Source: Rhynchonema sp. JSB1_4
Taxonomy: Eukaryota; Nematoda; Chromadorea; Monhysterida; Xyalidae
Assembly (NCBI GenBank): GCA_030248065.1
Contig: JASAMV010002125.1
Coordinates: 1-64,000 of the forward strand
Length of the DNA: 64,000 bases
Reading direction: 5' to 3'
The notes beneath the pieces are model-generated. The model searched no databases. It was given only the letters and a program-made list of their open reading frames with translations, and was not told the DNA's origin. The first letter of the stretch is position 1; every line of letters starts with the position of its first letter. The position numbers were made by a program, and so were the translations under genes. This document shows, piece after piece, positions 24,274-36,366 of this stretch.

Positions 24274-27200
24274 TCAAGAGTACACCTTCGCAAGTCCGTC
24301 GGCTCCAGCGCTGCCGATCAACGGTCGTGACGGGTGGAAAGCGACGGCCAATACGGACTCGTCGAATTTCTTACGATGCGCGGCAATCTCCTGCAACATC
24401 GGCCAAAAGGTTGTCAGCCACATCAGTTGAACGAAGTGAAATGTGTGAACTCAGAACGGGGATTACGTCAATTTTTTTAAATGTGGAGTTGACAGCTGCA
24501 ACTTGCACAAAACTATCGACCATTTTTGTCATTTGAGCAACATGGAAAACTTGCAGGCGTAATTAGCACGCAACCTTGCAATTTCTAAGCGCAAATCTTC
24601 GTTGGGTGTTATCTTCAAGTGCACAAATATTTTGTAAAAATCCCCTCGATTCACACCTGCAGACACACGCGTTTCTCCATGTTCCACAATCGCAACGATC
24701 CGTCGTGCGCCCCCGACAGCAGATAGAGTCCATTGGGATCGAGCGCCAATGACGATATGGCCTCGACGTGTGCCACCGTGCCGTGGATTAATTCACCTGC
24801 ATTTTGGCACACATCAAACCAGTAAAATGTGAATGACACAACAATCATCTCATCAGCAGGGCAATATCCAGTTTGAATACAAGAACTACCGCGATAAAGT
24901 GTTCTCCATATGCTTCTCCCGCCGTAAAATTTGCAAACAACCGCAAAATACGATCCAAAAAAGCAATCACGCGTGCCTTGCCGCGGTTGTCGTAGTCCGT
25001 GCGTTCAAACGTGACAATGTCCGAACCGAAGATCAGCAAAGCGAGATGCCAACGACATGAAAAATGGCGAGCTGCACTAACCGGTGTTGTTGTCGAAGTA
25101 GCGTATCCTGCGATCCTCCCCAGCTGTCACCGTAACGGCCATGGTCGGATGTGCGGCCACGGTGGTCACTCGTGAATGCGTGCCATCTGTGTGGTTCGGT
25201 TGACAAGTATGCTTTTGCAAAAAAAATAGGCGTTTCTCCAAATAGTTCTCTCAGAAATATCACACTTACAGTCGAGACTCGTTATAGGTATACTCGTACA
25301 TAGGTATATCGCATAGGTAAGTATAAATTCGGGTCCAGCACACGTTTTGGCGTGTCCCGACATTTCCAGTACATCTTTGAAAATTTTTCATAATTTTGAC
25401 GCTGGCATTTCAAAATTTGCCCACGCCGCCGATAGTCGGAACAGGCGACATCAACATTTTGTGAGGGGCCGACATGCCGACACCCGATATTGTCCGATCC
25501 CTATCTGGCTGTCGATACGACACAATGAGTTGCGGTGCTCGCCAATTTCACATCCACGAAGAAATCAATCGGCCGACGTCACGTACCTCCGCCGAGACTG
25601 CAGTCGAACGACACCACCGTTTTGCCGGTCTCCAGATCCAATATGGACGCGCCCGAACTCGGATGGTAAGCGACGAGCACTTGTTGCGGTTCGGTCGACA
25701 CAAAATCCACGGACGTCGGCACCGCGTCAGAACGCGGCGCGCCGTACGTCTTCAATAATGGTTCGGGACTGCCTGCAACCGTGACAGATGCCGGATTATC
25801 TTTTGCACACACACACGGCTGTCATGATGACGGAGATTTACTTCGGAAGCCCCTCTTCTACATTTTGAACGCGGAATAAAACGTACAATGCAACGATGAG
25901 AGATGCTACGTAATCTGCTGCACCGCTATCGTGAGATGGAGCAGTGCTTTCATTTCCAAGCTCCGTTTGCATAATGTACATTTTGAACATGGAATGAAAT
26001 GTACGATCTACCACTTGTGACGACACCAAATGTAGTGGACCCCAGTGGATATCTTGATCATTATGTTGGTTGTACCGTACCGCCCAATCTGCGCTTAAGC
26101 CTACTTCCTAATTACCTTTCCGACCTGTACAAAAAAGGTAGAATGCAGTTGCATAAAAAAACATTGCTCGAGGTGCAAGCAAACGCATAACACCCTATTG
26201 CGTGCGAAGGTGGCCGTCGAAAACCCCGAAAAAAAACCCCGAAACGGAAAACCCCGAAAAAAAACCCCGAAAACGAAAAACCCCGAAAAAAAACCCCGAG
26301 AACGAAAAACCCCGAAAAAAGCCCGAAAAATAAAAAATGTCAGGGATGAAAAAAATCTTGTTAGAGGTGGGTATTCATGTCGCTCGTGACCCACAAGTGA
26401 AACATCACCCCTACACTTCGCTAAATGGTGGTACACGGAAGTGACGGACAATCACCAACCCACCATCTGTTCTGGACTGTTGACAATATGGACTGATCCC
26501 AATATGCCCTCTGAGCCCGACATTTGTCGTTTGACGAGGACGAGGATTAATGCATAATTTTCAGTTCTGTTAACATGTCCTGTGATCTGTCCTGATGTCC
26601 GTGATCTTTCTCTCTCCTTGGCGCTTTTTGTAGCTTTTATTTGCTGTGGTTTTGTTATAACCAGTGTTGTAACTATTTTCATTTCCGTAATTGTCCCACC
26701 CGGTCTTGTAACTGTGCTTCTATCACTAATTTACGTGCATGGTTTTATGCGTCACTGAGAGCAATAAACCAAACCAACCCCTACACTTGATAAATTGGCT
26801 TCGGATCACGCTTGAACCTAGATTTGGGCTCAGGCTTGTTCATAGGCTTAGGCTTGGGCTGCCAGCCAGGAAGACATGTCCATATGAAGGAAACATCCAC
26901 AAATGTACAGCTGCACAGGCTTTCTTTCAGGGTTAGGCTTAGGCTTAGGCTGCCAGCCAGGAAGACCTGTCCATTTGAAGAAAACTTCCACAAAAACCTA
27001 ACTGCTCAGGCTTTCCTTCAGGGTTGGGCTTAGGCTTAGGCTGCCAGCCAGGAAGACCTGGCCACATGAAGGCAACATCCACAAAAGTTTAACGGAATAG
27101 GCCTTCATTCAGGGTTAGGCTTAGGCTTAGGCTGCCAGCCAGGAAGACATGAACAAAGGAGAATTACCTAACTTGTGCCCGAACTGTACCAGTGCCCATT

Positions 27201-30200
27201 TTTTGGTGCACGAACGACATGAATACCCTTCTCTAACCAAAAGAATTGTTTTCCACACATTTGATATTTTTCGGGGTTTTTCGTTTTCGGGGTTTTTTTC
27301 GGGGTTTTTCGTTTTCGGGGTTTTATTTTCGGGGTTTTTATTTTTCGGGTTTTTTTCGGCGTTTTTTTCGGGTTTTTTTTCGGGGTTTTCGACCCCACCC
27401 CGTGCGAAATAGGCTCACAAATTTGCCATGGAATATCAAGTCAGACAGAAAACAAGTCTCAATCACCCAGTCAACCAACCAGGTTCCCACAACTTGAGCG
27501 ATCCATCGGCCGATGCACTAATCAATCGATTATCGGATGAATGGAATGCCACCGACCACACCGAATCGCGATGACCGCGTAGGGTTTCCAGCAGAATCTT
27601 GGCGTCTGCAGCATGACATGCGTGTACATTTGGCTTGCTTTGATTTGTACATGTATACAAGAGCAAAATCTTTCACAACAGGTGAATAAAAGCGAGAGAC
27701 AGTGTTCGAGCCAAAAACTTTTGTCGACGTTGTCGTTCGTTCCCCCAACCCACCATATTTATCATACAAATCGAGATTAGGCGACGGCATATTCCAGCAC
27801 CTGACCGTGCCGTCCCGACCACCCGTGTAACATTGGTCGCCCGTTGGAGACAGCACAAGGGAAAGCACTGGCCCACTGCAACATCAAACTGGTCAGTTTT
27901 CAACAAAAAAAATGAAGATAACACCAAAACGCGGACCGATGCCCCCTGAATGTATAAACAGGGTCGAGGTCGCTAATCGTGGCCTTGGTCGCCTCGTCAG
28001 GAGTGGCCCGCGCCAAGTTCCACAGTTTCACAGTGCCGTCTTCACTCGCAGTGCACACCAGTGGTTCAACCTGCAGAACATGGTGTTTGAGTGATATTTC
28101 GTCGTATTTAAAAATCTATAAACATGATCATCGTGAACCAACTGGATGAAACTGCATCTGTCTGACGGCATCAAAATGATTGCGCAACGTGTACCGCAGA
28201 TTCCATTTCTTTGGTAGCGCACCCTCTTCTTCGGGCTGCAAACACAACTATTGCACGGCGGAATCAAACAGCAAAAACAATGAAGACTCGTGAAAAACAA
28301 GTTGTAAAACGAAAACGTACACCAAAATCGTCGGCAATATCAGCGCCGGCGTGCCTGGTGCCACTCAAACCCAACGCTGCATCGATGTCCATCGCATTAT
28401 TATCAGATGACATCATCGGTGCAAATATGTCCATGTCGCCCGGTTTCATATCGCCTAAAACGCAACGCAATTATGTAGTTCAAAATCGGAACTTCTTGCA
28501 ATAAACAACTATTGTCAAATCACAAGCAAATTTCAAACACGTTGCCCCCACTGAACAAGGCATCGACGGTCGTACACAGACCAGACCGGGCGTGCTTTAC
28601 GTTTCACGCAACGCTATTGAACAAACGCTTCAAAAATGTAAAAAAAAATCACACACAGCACAAAATGAAACGTATGTCAGTAAAGCACCTCTATCGGGCT
28701 GATCGAATCCATCCGGTCCCGGTGGCTTTTCACTGCCATCCTTCAAGTACTGAATCATCGACGTTAGCTCGTGTTTCGTTTTCTCGTGTTTCTTGTGTTG
28801 CGCTTCGATTCTGCAGATTGAGGTAAAACTGTTTCGATTCATCTGTCAAGTCACTGTGTCACGGTGTCAAGGAACTGTGTACGTACGGGGAGACACGAAA
28901 ATCATAACATCTTTGAACACGAACACGTACATGAATGAGAGAACCTAAGATTGGTTTGTAACAAAACTAAGAATTGTATTTTACACACTCTCTACCTACG
29001 AGATTTCGTGATGTAATTGAGAGCATACCTGTACTGGTATTTCATTTTATCTAATTGATTAGCGTCAATATCCCATCGATCCTGTCCGGTGCCTGTGTGG
29101 GCCGAGTCCTTCGCGTACGAGCCAGCAGCGATGGCAGCCGTCGTTTTCTTCACTGAACTCAGCGCAGACTCGGCGTTCAGAAATTGGAAATCATCGTCAA
29201 TCTGGTCAACCAGGTCGTCCGATTCGTCCTGATGCAAATCGAAATTACATTAAAAAATAATTAAAAATTGAAATAATAACACCAAAAAAACAACAACCAG
29301 TGATGTGGTTGGGGGGTATGGGGGGGTATTACCCCCCAAACTGCTAGGTAGCTTTCTTGCTCCGAAACCCATACCCCCCCCAAACTGGCTAGCTAGCTTT
29401 CTTGCTCCGGTCACCAAGTAAAAAAAGTGTTGATTTTAGTGCCAAAATGACCATTTTATGGGCCAAAATGGTCAACTTCGTTCAGATTTTCTCACACGTG
29501 CACAAAAATACGCATTTTAAGGCTTATTTTAGCAAAATTTCGACCAATTTTTATACCCCTGTTTTTGACTTCTGGACCAATACCCCCCAAATCGGGGTAC
29601 CCGGCTAGCTAGCTAGCTTTCTTGCGCCGGACCCCCCAGCTAGCTAGCTTTCTTGCTCGGCTGCCAACAACAGCACCACAACACTAAATGTTACAATACA
29701 TACTTTTCGTTTGGCGCCTTTCGCCTTTTTTGCGTCCAGCACGCTCACGTCATCGTCGGAATCACTTTAAAGAAATGTAAAAATATTTTTCCGATCCAAC
29801 TATCTGTTCACACGTTCAAATATTTTTAAACCTGGCCGCATCAGCATCAGGCCTTCGTTGTTGTGCGCCAGGTTTGGCGTTGAGAAACTCGGCCGTGGCC
29901 ATCACCGACCGTTCGTTGTCGAGCAACAGGCGTTCGGCGACGCCGCGCGGCAAACCATCGCCGCCTCTGAAGAAAGATTAAAAACATTTTTTTCAAATAG
30001 ACAACAAAACGATTTTTTTCAACAATATTTTGAGATGGACGAACTTTTCCGAGCCGGCAGCCGATTCGGGTCCGCCATTGCCGAGGCCGAGCAGCGATCG
30101 GACGCGGTACGATCGTACGTCGAGTATCTGCTCGCTGTAGCCGATCTCTTCGAGATATCTGAATATCATAAGCAATCATTGAACAAATCATTGTTGAAAA

Positions 30201-32632
30201 AAATATGATGAAAATTATATGATGTTGTGGAACAAACGAACTGTCTCAATAATTTGCGACCCTGTCTCCAGCTGACATTGCTATTTGGTTGTGCGCTGTT
30301 GACCGCGTCGACGTCGATCGGCACTTGTTGGTCGAGGGCATCTGCGTAATTGAGTTTGGTCACAATAAATTAACGACAAAATAAATAGTGAATAATTAAC
30401 AAATATGAATATCATTGGTTATTTTTGCAGATTCAATTCCAACCAGCTTCGTCGAGTCCCATTGTTCCCGGCTCCGGATCGGCGCCGTTATTTGCCAGTC
30501 TGTAATTCTTCAGTCGTTCCTGTTTCAGGCTGAATTCGAGCATTTTTATTCGCCGAACGAGATCTAATTTGAGGTTTTCCTGGCCTTTGCGTTCGCCTTG
30601 AAGAAAACAGATGCGGGCCTGAAATGAACACGTAGACACATGCAGTGTGGTGGCGGGCCAAGTGGTGCAACAGCAAGATAGCCCGGGGCGGGGCAGTGCT
30701 GTGGCTGGGGGTGCGGTCCCCCCGAAGGTCCAGTATCTCCCCCTCACTGGTAAAATATATGCCTCCCGGTCTGGTAGATTATCTTCCCCTCTTCTCTGGT
30801 ACAGTATCTCCCTCCAATTGACCCCATTTTCACCCCAAAAATACCCTTGTTTCTTGGTGGTCAAAACTGGCCAAAATTCAGCAAAACTCGACCAAAGTGC
30901 CAAAGCTTGCGCCTTTACATTTTAATCCATAAAATGCCCTCCCAACGAAAGTAGTGTGGTGCAGTATCTCCCTTCAAAAAAAATCTTCCCCCACTCCCGC
31001 GCAAACTGGGTCTCTCCCCCAAAATTGTTAGACAGAGGGTACAGTATCTTCCCCTCAGAACCAGGGCTGGATTAAAAAAAAAGTAAAAATTTTTTTGTAA
31101 AAAAAATTTTTTTTAAATGTTGGCCACTTTTTTTATTTTAGAATTTTAAAAAGTAAGTCCACTTTTTTTATTATTTTCCCCCTTTTTTCGTTATTTTCTC
31201 ACTTTTTAGGGTAAAAATGTATGTTTTCACGCGTTTTATTGCTCATCATTCTCAAAAAATCGCCTGCAGCGCTTATATTTCAGTTTAAAATGGCGTTGTA
31301 ATGGACTCATACAGTTCCCAGACATCCCAACAATCGCTGCACGTATAATATAGGACACCCCATACCGTATACTGTGCGGTTATTGAGCTATCGACGTAAG
31401 CTATCGACAGACTCCATGTTCCTCGCCTATTTGCAGTTGTGTGGATTTGTCATTTGTTGCTTTTGTCACACAACATGAGTGTGGTATAACTCTTTATCTC
31501 TCTTCAAATTTATCCCCAAATTCACAAACAGAAGGTTGGTCTTCCCTTTGTCATATTATGCCCACAGAGTTACCTTCGGGCGGGTTTTCAAAGTTATGAC
31601 CAAATGGGCTGGATCGCAGGTGATCGACATAAACATGCAAGTCAGTGGAGAAGTTCTCTTTAGTGTCCCTCAAAACATACTTAAGTAACATGATTTCAGA
31701 AATTTCATTTTTCTAGAAACCAATTTTTTGGGGTCCGGAATAAAAAAAGGTGATTTTTAAAAAAAAATTTTAAAAAGTTTTAAAAAAAAGTTCGATAATA
31801 AAAAATTTTTTTAATCCAACCCTGCTCAGAACTAGCCACAGCACTGATCTGAATGGGGCTAAACCGAGAGTGGGGTAAGTTGCGAGATAACAGATAAACT
31901 CCAAAAACTCGAAAAATATGGTGCTTTGTGTACGATTCTACCTAAAAAATGAACATTTTTTTGTCATTTTGGCCCAAAATTGGCAAAAACAATCTTTTGT
32001 GCATGATTTCGCGCGTAGCGCGCGACTTCGGTTTTGAGGTAGAAAAATATCCACCTTTTGCCGATATCAAGCCTAAATATAATGGTGCAAGATACCATTT
32101 GGGTTTGGTGCAAGATAGATACCCCTGGTGGCAATCCCCCAGCTAGCCCCCAGGCACTACACTGGCGGACACATGCAAATACAAAAAACTTTGTCGAACA
32201 ATTTATTGAAAACGAATCCTTCCATAGAAAAGAGCAAAACGCCAACCTTCATTTCAGCGCGCTCCATATCCCACTGCGCCCGCTCCATCTCAAACCGACT
32301 CCATTCGTGTTGTATGAAGTGTAGCACACCCGGCATCGTGTACGGCGTCTGTCAAACAGGCAACATAATTTGTTTTTTTTTCAAAGATCACAATTTGCTG
32401 CACAAAAAAGCCGACAACGACGAGCCACACAAACTTTATTCATCCTGTCATCGTGTGACTGCACCTTGATCTCGACACCGGCATCGTCCTGCTGCATTGC
32501 ATCACCATTGTTCACATCATTACTGCCTGATGCCATCGCGCCACCACCAACATTGCCACCGCCACGAAACAACGGGTCCACCGGATACGACGGCGTGGAA
32601 CTCATGTCGCCTGTTGTGCCAATGTTTACCAT
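24274..32632 (-). CDS. STRN: Striatin (PP2A B''' subunit, STRIPAK scaffold), 18 exons, 777 aa
   Basis: Exons: 32465-32632, 32247-32348, 30444-30618, 30242-30341, 30045-30158, 29832-29966, 29704-29764, 29029-29228, 28689-28810, 28321-28454, 28143-28235, 27937-28070, 27754-27875, 27480-27605, 25587-25772, 25082-25186, 24657-24796, 24274-24390. Every junction is in phase. Length matches human striatin (780 aa). Residues 57-140 hold the diagnostic N-terminal block (TMPGVLHFIQHEW, MERAQWDMERAEMK, FLQGERKGQENLKLDLVRRI), the coiled coil that binds the PP2A scaffold. Residues 170-205 carry WRQGRKLLRQYLEEIGYSE. The middle is acidic and disordered. From about residue 437 a seven-bladed WD40 propeller follows (FHPVEPLVCTASEDGTVKLW, SPTGDQCYTGGRDGTVRCW, ISASADGSLKLW, LDPNGLYLLSGAHDGSLRLW), ending AHRKKFDESVLAVAFHPSRP. 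In known animals striatin joins PP2A to GCKIII kinases, Mob4 and STRIP1 in cytoplasmic signalling. It is a single-copy, intact-looking orthologue (Cka in fly). Intron 2 is almost filled by nested transposons; intron 14 holds a telomere-like tandem repeat and an inverted minisatellite pair. Confidence 0.95.
26195..26450. repeat. CCCCGAAAAA minisatellite, inverted partner at 27180-27415
   Basis: About ten units of AACCCCGAAAA(A/C) are flanked by TATTGCGTGCGAAGG on one side and GGGTATTCATGTCG on the other. The same flanks and array appear inverted at 27180-27415, about 730 bases away, in striatin intron 14. Confidence 0.8.
26826..27151 (+). repeat. Tandem repeat, unit about 95 bp, with TTAGGC runs
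   Basis: Roughly three and a half units of TTAGGCTTAGGCTGCCAGCCAG-GAAGAC(A/C)TG... -TTTC(T/C)TTCAGGG. Each junction has two or three TTAGGC. It lies between the two CCCCGAAAAA arrays. Confidence 0.85.
27180..27415. repeat. Inverted copy of the CCCCGAAAAA minisatellite
   Basis: It reads CGACATGAATACCC, then TTTTTCGGGG units, then CGTGCGAAATAGG. It is the reverse complement of 26195-26450 with scattered differences. Confidence 0.8.
29298..29663. mobile_element. hAT-like MITE, GCTAGCTTTCTTGC family
   Basis: It starts CAGTGATGTGGTTGG and carries five AGCTTTCTTGC(T/G)CC iterons and the same core as 45113-45452. The right terminus is degraded. It lies in striatin intron 7. Confidence 0.7.
30694..31846. 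mobile_element. hAT-like MITE, ACAGTATCTCCC family, nested and itself interrupted
   Basis: The ends are CAGTGCTGTGGCT and AGCCACAGCACTG, a perfect 13-bp inverted repeat. Iterated (T/C)ACAGTATCTCCC(C/T) motifs occur on both sides of a TTTCACCCCAAAAATACCC core. It is related to 21366-21724. Confidence 0.75.
31072..31824. mobile_element. hAT-like element, CAGGGCTGGATTAA family, innermost of three
   Basis: The ends are CAGGGCTGGATTAA and TTAATCCAACCCTG. A perfect target duplication CTCAGAAC lies on both sides. The interior is poly-A/T-rich and non-coding. Confidence 0.85.
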
Positions 32633-33041
32633 CGCCGTCGCATACGATTCGAATCAATCAAGCGATTTATTGCGAAGATTGATCCAACGCATTATTGGCT
32701 TGGTTATTTTTTGGCTGCTGCAATGCATTACAAACTTACGCAACACACAGCACACAATGTAAAGTGAAATTATTGAAAGGCACACAATTGATGTTGAATT
32801 ATGCGAAGTAAAAACTAGCAAAAACTAGAAAGAATTAAAAAAAATGAGATCTCATGAACCTATTAAAACAGGTTCTGTATTATTTTTATTTACGGTCCAG
32901 TGCTCACTGCGGTCCGTGGGCCTTAGCTTACGCCAGTTACGCCTGACAAGAAGCGGAACGCGGAAGTCTAAGCCTAGGACAAGCCCAGAAGTGGACTCTG
33001 GTGGGTGGGGTGAGCACACGCACACAAGACTGTAACGATCC

Positions 33042-33704
33042 ATCGTTTTTTAGACACTTCTTAGGTGCAATTTGCACCTAAAAAATCAGAATTGCACCTA
33101 AAAATTCAGGATTAGGTGCAAGCTTGCACCTAACATTTTGAGCCCTTATTTCCTTAATTTAGCATTTATACAGCATCTTTTAAGGTTCGAAAACCTTAGA
33201 AACGAAAAAAATGCGCTGCGCGGCTTCTTCGTTCCTTCCACTAAATTCCATTGAAACCTTTGGTGTTTGGTCGACATCGACAAAAATACTTATTGGTCTG
33301 ATTGCACTTCGCGCACAGTTAGCAGTTTATTTCTTCCGATCATGCAAAATATTATTTTTAATGACCAATATTAGACGAGCAGACAACACTAAATATTAAC
33401 ATAATTACATCAGCAATAAATATAACGAAAAAAGGAGAGAGATAAAACGAAACATCAGGTTATGGTCTGAAAACAGGTAATTTGATGTGGCATGCTTCGG
33501 AAAGCCACTATTCATTGCGTTCCAACCTTGTTGAATTTCTAAAAGCACGCAAATAGCACTAAAATGCATGACCAGGCAAAAAACACCTAAAATCGGCGTT
33601 TTTTTATTCAAAGTAGGGCTTGCACCTACTTTGGCCAGCTTGCACCTAAAAATTGGGGGGTTGCACCTAAGTTGCACCTAGTAAATTTTGAAAAAAAAAC
33701 CCTG
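33042..33704. mobile_element. TAGGTGCAA-family element, reverse orientation
   Basis: It ends GAAAAAAAAACCCTG and carries iterated TTGCACCTA. The flanking octamers AACGATCC and AACGATAC match at 7 of 8. It shares an interior (TGCTAAATAAGG, GCATTTATACAGCATC reverse strand) with 13317-14436. Confidence 0.75.
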
Positions 33705-33926
33705 AACGATACGGAACCAGCCGAGCCGGGCTTGGGCCGGAGCGGAGATTTTGGGAAATCGGGCCGAGCAGAGCGGCGCACGCCCGATTGCGCTTGTGTG
33801 CGCCTTCTGGCCCTGGGCTGTCATTTTTCATTGCACTCCACGAGGTTCGGGCCGGGATTTTGGACTTTTGGTTCCGGCCAGGCGGGCCGGAGATTTGGAT
33901 GTTTGGGCCGGCCGGACTTGCCCGCC

Positions 33927-34728
33927 CAGTGTAGTTCCTGGAGGAAGGCTAAGGTACACCAACCGCCGCGACCAAGGTACAACCGCCGCGCCAGGTTCAC
34001 TAACCGCCTCAATTTTTGCCTAAAATCGGCATTTTTAGGCTCAAAATGGGCATTTTTAGGCCTGGCTAAAATAGGTGATTTTTAGGTCAATGATGTCAAA
34101 AGTCGCCAAAATACCCTTTTTATGGAGAATTTTTTCCAAAAAGGGGCAAAAATCGGTCAAATTTTCTACCTCAAAAAGTGACTTTTTCCTAGATTTGGGT
34201 CTTCCCCCCAGTGAGGTGCGGTGCACTAACCGCCGCAGCACGGAAAAAGGGGGTACCTCAACCAGTGTAGTGGCTGGGGGGGATGGGGGGGATTCCCCCC
34301 CTAAGGAGTAGGTACCTTGCAACCACCCCTTGGGGGGATGGGGGGAAGGGTAGGTACCTTGCAACCACCCCGGAGGGTACCTTGCAACCATCAATTTATG
34401 GTTTTTATCGGCAAAAATGGGTGTTTTTCGACCTCAAAACCCCAAAATTCGCGCGCTCCGCGCGCAAACCTCCATATAATAGGTATTTTAGGTAAATTTT
34501 CGGCCAAAATGCAAAAAAGTACCTATTTTTCGGCCAAATTTGCAGTATAGCGCATGCAAAAAATACCCTTTTTTCGGAACTCAGGGGTACCTTGCAACCT
34601 TCCGGAGGCTGGGTAGGGGGTACCTTGCAACCATCTGGATCCATCCCCCCAAGGGTACCTTGCAACCATTTGCCTGCCACTACACTGACCTCAACACTAT
34701 CCGCCGCGCCGGACCAGGAACTACACTG
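33927..34728. mobile_element. GGTACACTAACCGCCGCG-family MITE with a nested insertion
   Basis: The ends are CAGTGTAGTTCCTGG and CCAGGAACTACACTG. Target copies TGCCCGCC and TGGCCGCC match at 7 of 8. It is inserted into a GGGCCGG-rich repeat (about 33714-35030) and is interrupted by 34263-34687. Confidence 0.88.
34263..34687. mobile_element. GGTACCTTGCAACCA-family MITE, nested
   Basis: The ends are CAGTGTAGTGGCTG and TGCCACTACACTG, flanked by a perfect ACCTCAAC duplication. GGTACCTTGCAACC is iterated six times. The centre has GCGCGC-TCC-GCGCGC (34451-34465). Fragments of this family also occur at 11130-11220. Confidence 0.9.
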
Positions 34729-35256
34729 TGGCCGCCCGACAAGACCCGGCCCGATTTGCTCAAATTTCAAGCGAAAAGCTACTTTTTTGACCAAAGATAT
34801 TCAAAAAATAGCGCTTCGCATTTTTGTGGGCGGGTCCCAAAAAGACCCGGTTCACAGAGACGAACCAGAAACCCATAAACATGGATACTTCCCCCGGCTT
34901 TTTTCTGAACATTTTTGCCTTTGACCCCAAAATCGGGCCGGGCCAGGTCGCGACTTTGGACTCAAATCGGACCGGGCCGGGCCGAGGTTACCTACCCGGC
35001 CCTATGCTAATCTCTGCTCCACATCCACACCAGAGTCCTCGACCCACCCACATGCACACACTCTTACTCTTCCATTTTGTTATAAATAAGAAAATGTTGC
35101 ACATGATCATTTGTTTTTCCAACGTCGTCTCGGCCTTTGGTTAAAAGCCGGGGTCCACCAGGCAGTAGGTTACTACAGTAGGTTAGTAGGTATCCCCCCG
35201 ATTTTCACCCAAAATCCTACCCCCCCAACCCCCCTTTGGTACATAACACCCCCAGG

Positions 35257-35652
35257 CAGTGTAGTTCCTGGGGGAGGGGGGTCCCCCCCAAGGTACACTA
35301 ACCGCCGCGACCAAGGTACACTAGTACACTAACCGCCGCGCCAGGCCAGGTACACTAACCGAGTAACCGCCTCAATTTTTGGCAAAAATAGGCATTTTTA
35401 GGCCTAAAATGGGCATTTTTAGGCCTAAAATGGGTGATTTTTTGGGTCGATGTTGTCAAAAGTCGCCAAAATACCCTTTTTATGGAGAATTTTTTCCAAA
35501 AAGGGCAAAAAATCGGTCAAATTTTCCACCTCAAAAAGTAACTTTTTCCTGAATTTGGCTCTTCCCCCCCCCTTCCCCTCCAGGGAGGTACACTAAGCGC
35601 CGCACGGAAAAAAAGGGTAGGCACACTAACCGCCGCCGCAGGAACCACACTG
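35257..35652. mobile_element. GGTACACTAACCGCCGCG-family MITE
   Basis: The ends are CAGTGTAGTTCCTGG and CAGGAACCACACTG. It has the full set of subterminal repeats and the AGGCCTAAAATGGGCATTTT core. The flanking octamers no longer match. Confidence 0.75.
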
Positions 35653-36366
35653 AAATAGGTCACTTCAGAAGCTAGCCCGGCCCGGCTCGCCCGACCCTCC
35701 AAATCTCCGGCCCGGCCCGAGCCAAAAGCCCAAAATCGCGGCCCGGCCCGGCCCGATTGCGACCTCTGTCGCACAATGACCATATCAGATATTGGTTGCA
35801 CAATGACTTTATATTAAAGAAGTCAATTTTTTTCCCAACAAGAGGGAAAGACGGGCAAACGACGTCGCAGCAGACACAAAGCAAGAAATCCGACCCGCAC
35901 CCCCAAGGCAGGGCGGGGGGGGTCCCCCCCCAGAACACTAAAGAAGCAATTCCCAAAGGAAGGGAAAAAAACGACAGCGGGGGGGGGGGGGGGGACCGGG
36001 GCGGAGAACCCCCCCCTCCCTGGTATGGGAAATTTTTGATTTTTTGGGGTATGTATGGGAAATTTCCCGAAAATTGGGCTGGGTATGGGAAAATTTCGAT
36101 TTCTCAACGACACCACTGGGTAGTGTACTAGTGTACCTTGGTCGCGGCGGTTAGTGTACCTTAGGGGGGGACCCCCCTCCCCCCCCCCCAGGAACTACAC
36201 TGTACCAAACCAATACTAAGACCAATACCCAATACCAATACCAACCCAATACTCAATACCAATACCAACCCAATACCAAACCCGATACCAGGCACTCCAG
36301 TAGTATTGATCTGGTATTGGGTATTGGTATTGGTATTGGGTCTCACCCGGTATTGGTATTGGGTAT

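Larger units (their letters stand above)
30643..32164. mobile_element. Host MITE filling striatin intron 2, split by a nested insertion
   Basis: The left end is CAGTGTGGTGGCGGG and the right end GGCACTACACTG. GACACATG flanks the left end and recurs after three extra bases on the right. Iterons TGGTGCAAGATA appear on both sides of the inserted element 30694-31846. A TCGCGCG-TAG-CGCGCGA palindrome is at 32009-32025. Together they occupy most of the intron (30619-32246). Confidence 0.65.

Noticed and set aside
26195..26340. CRISPR-like array
   Set aside because: The CCCCGAAAAA units are contiguous without unique spacers, in an animal intron; it is a minisatellite.
24274..30618. Two separate genes (coiled-coil protein and WD40 protein)
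   Set aside because: All 18 exons join in phase and the order and length match striatin along its whole length.
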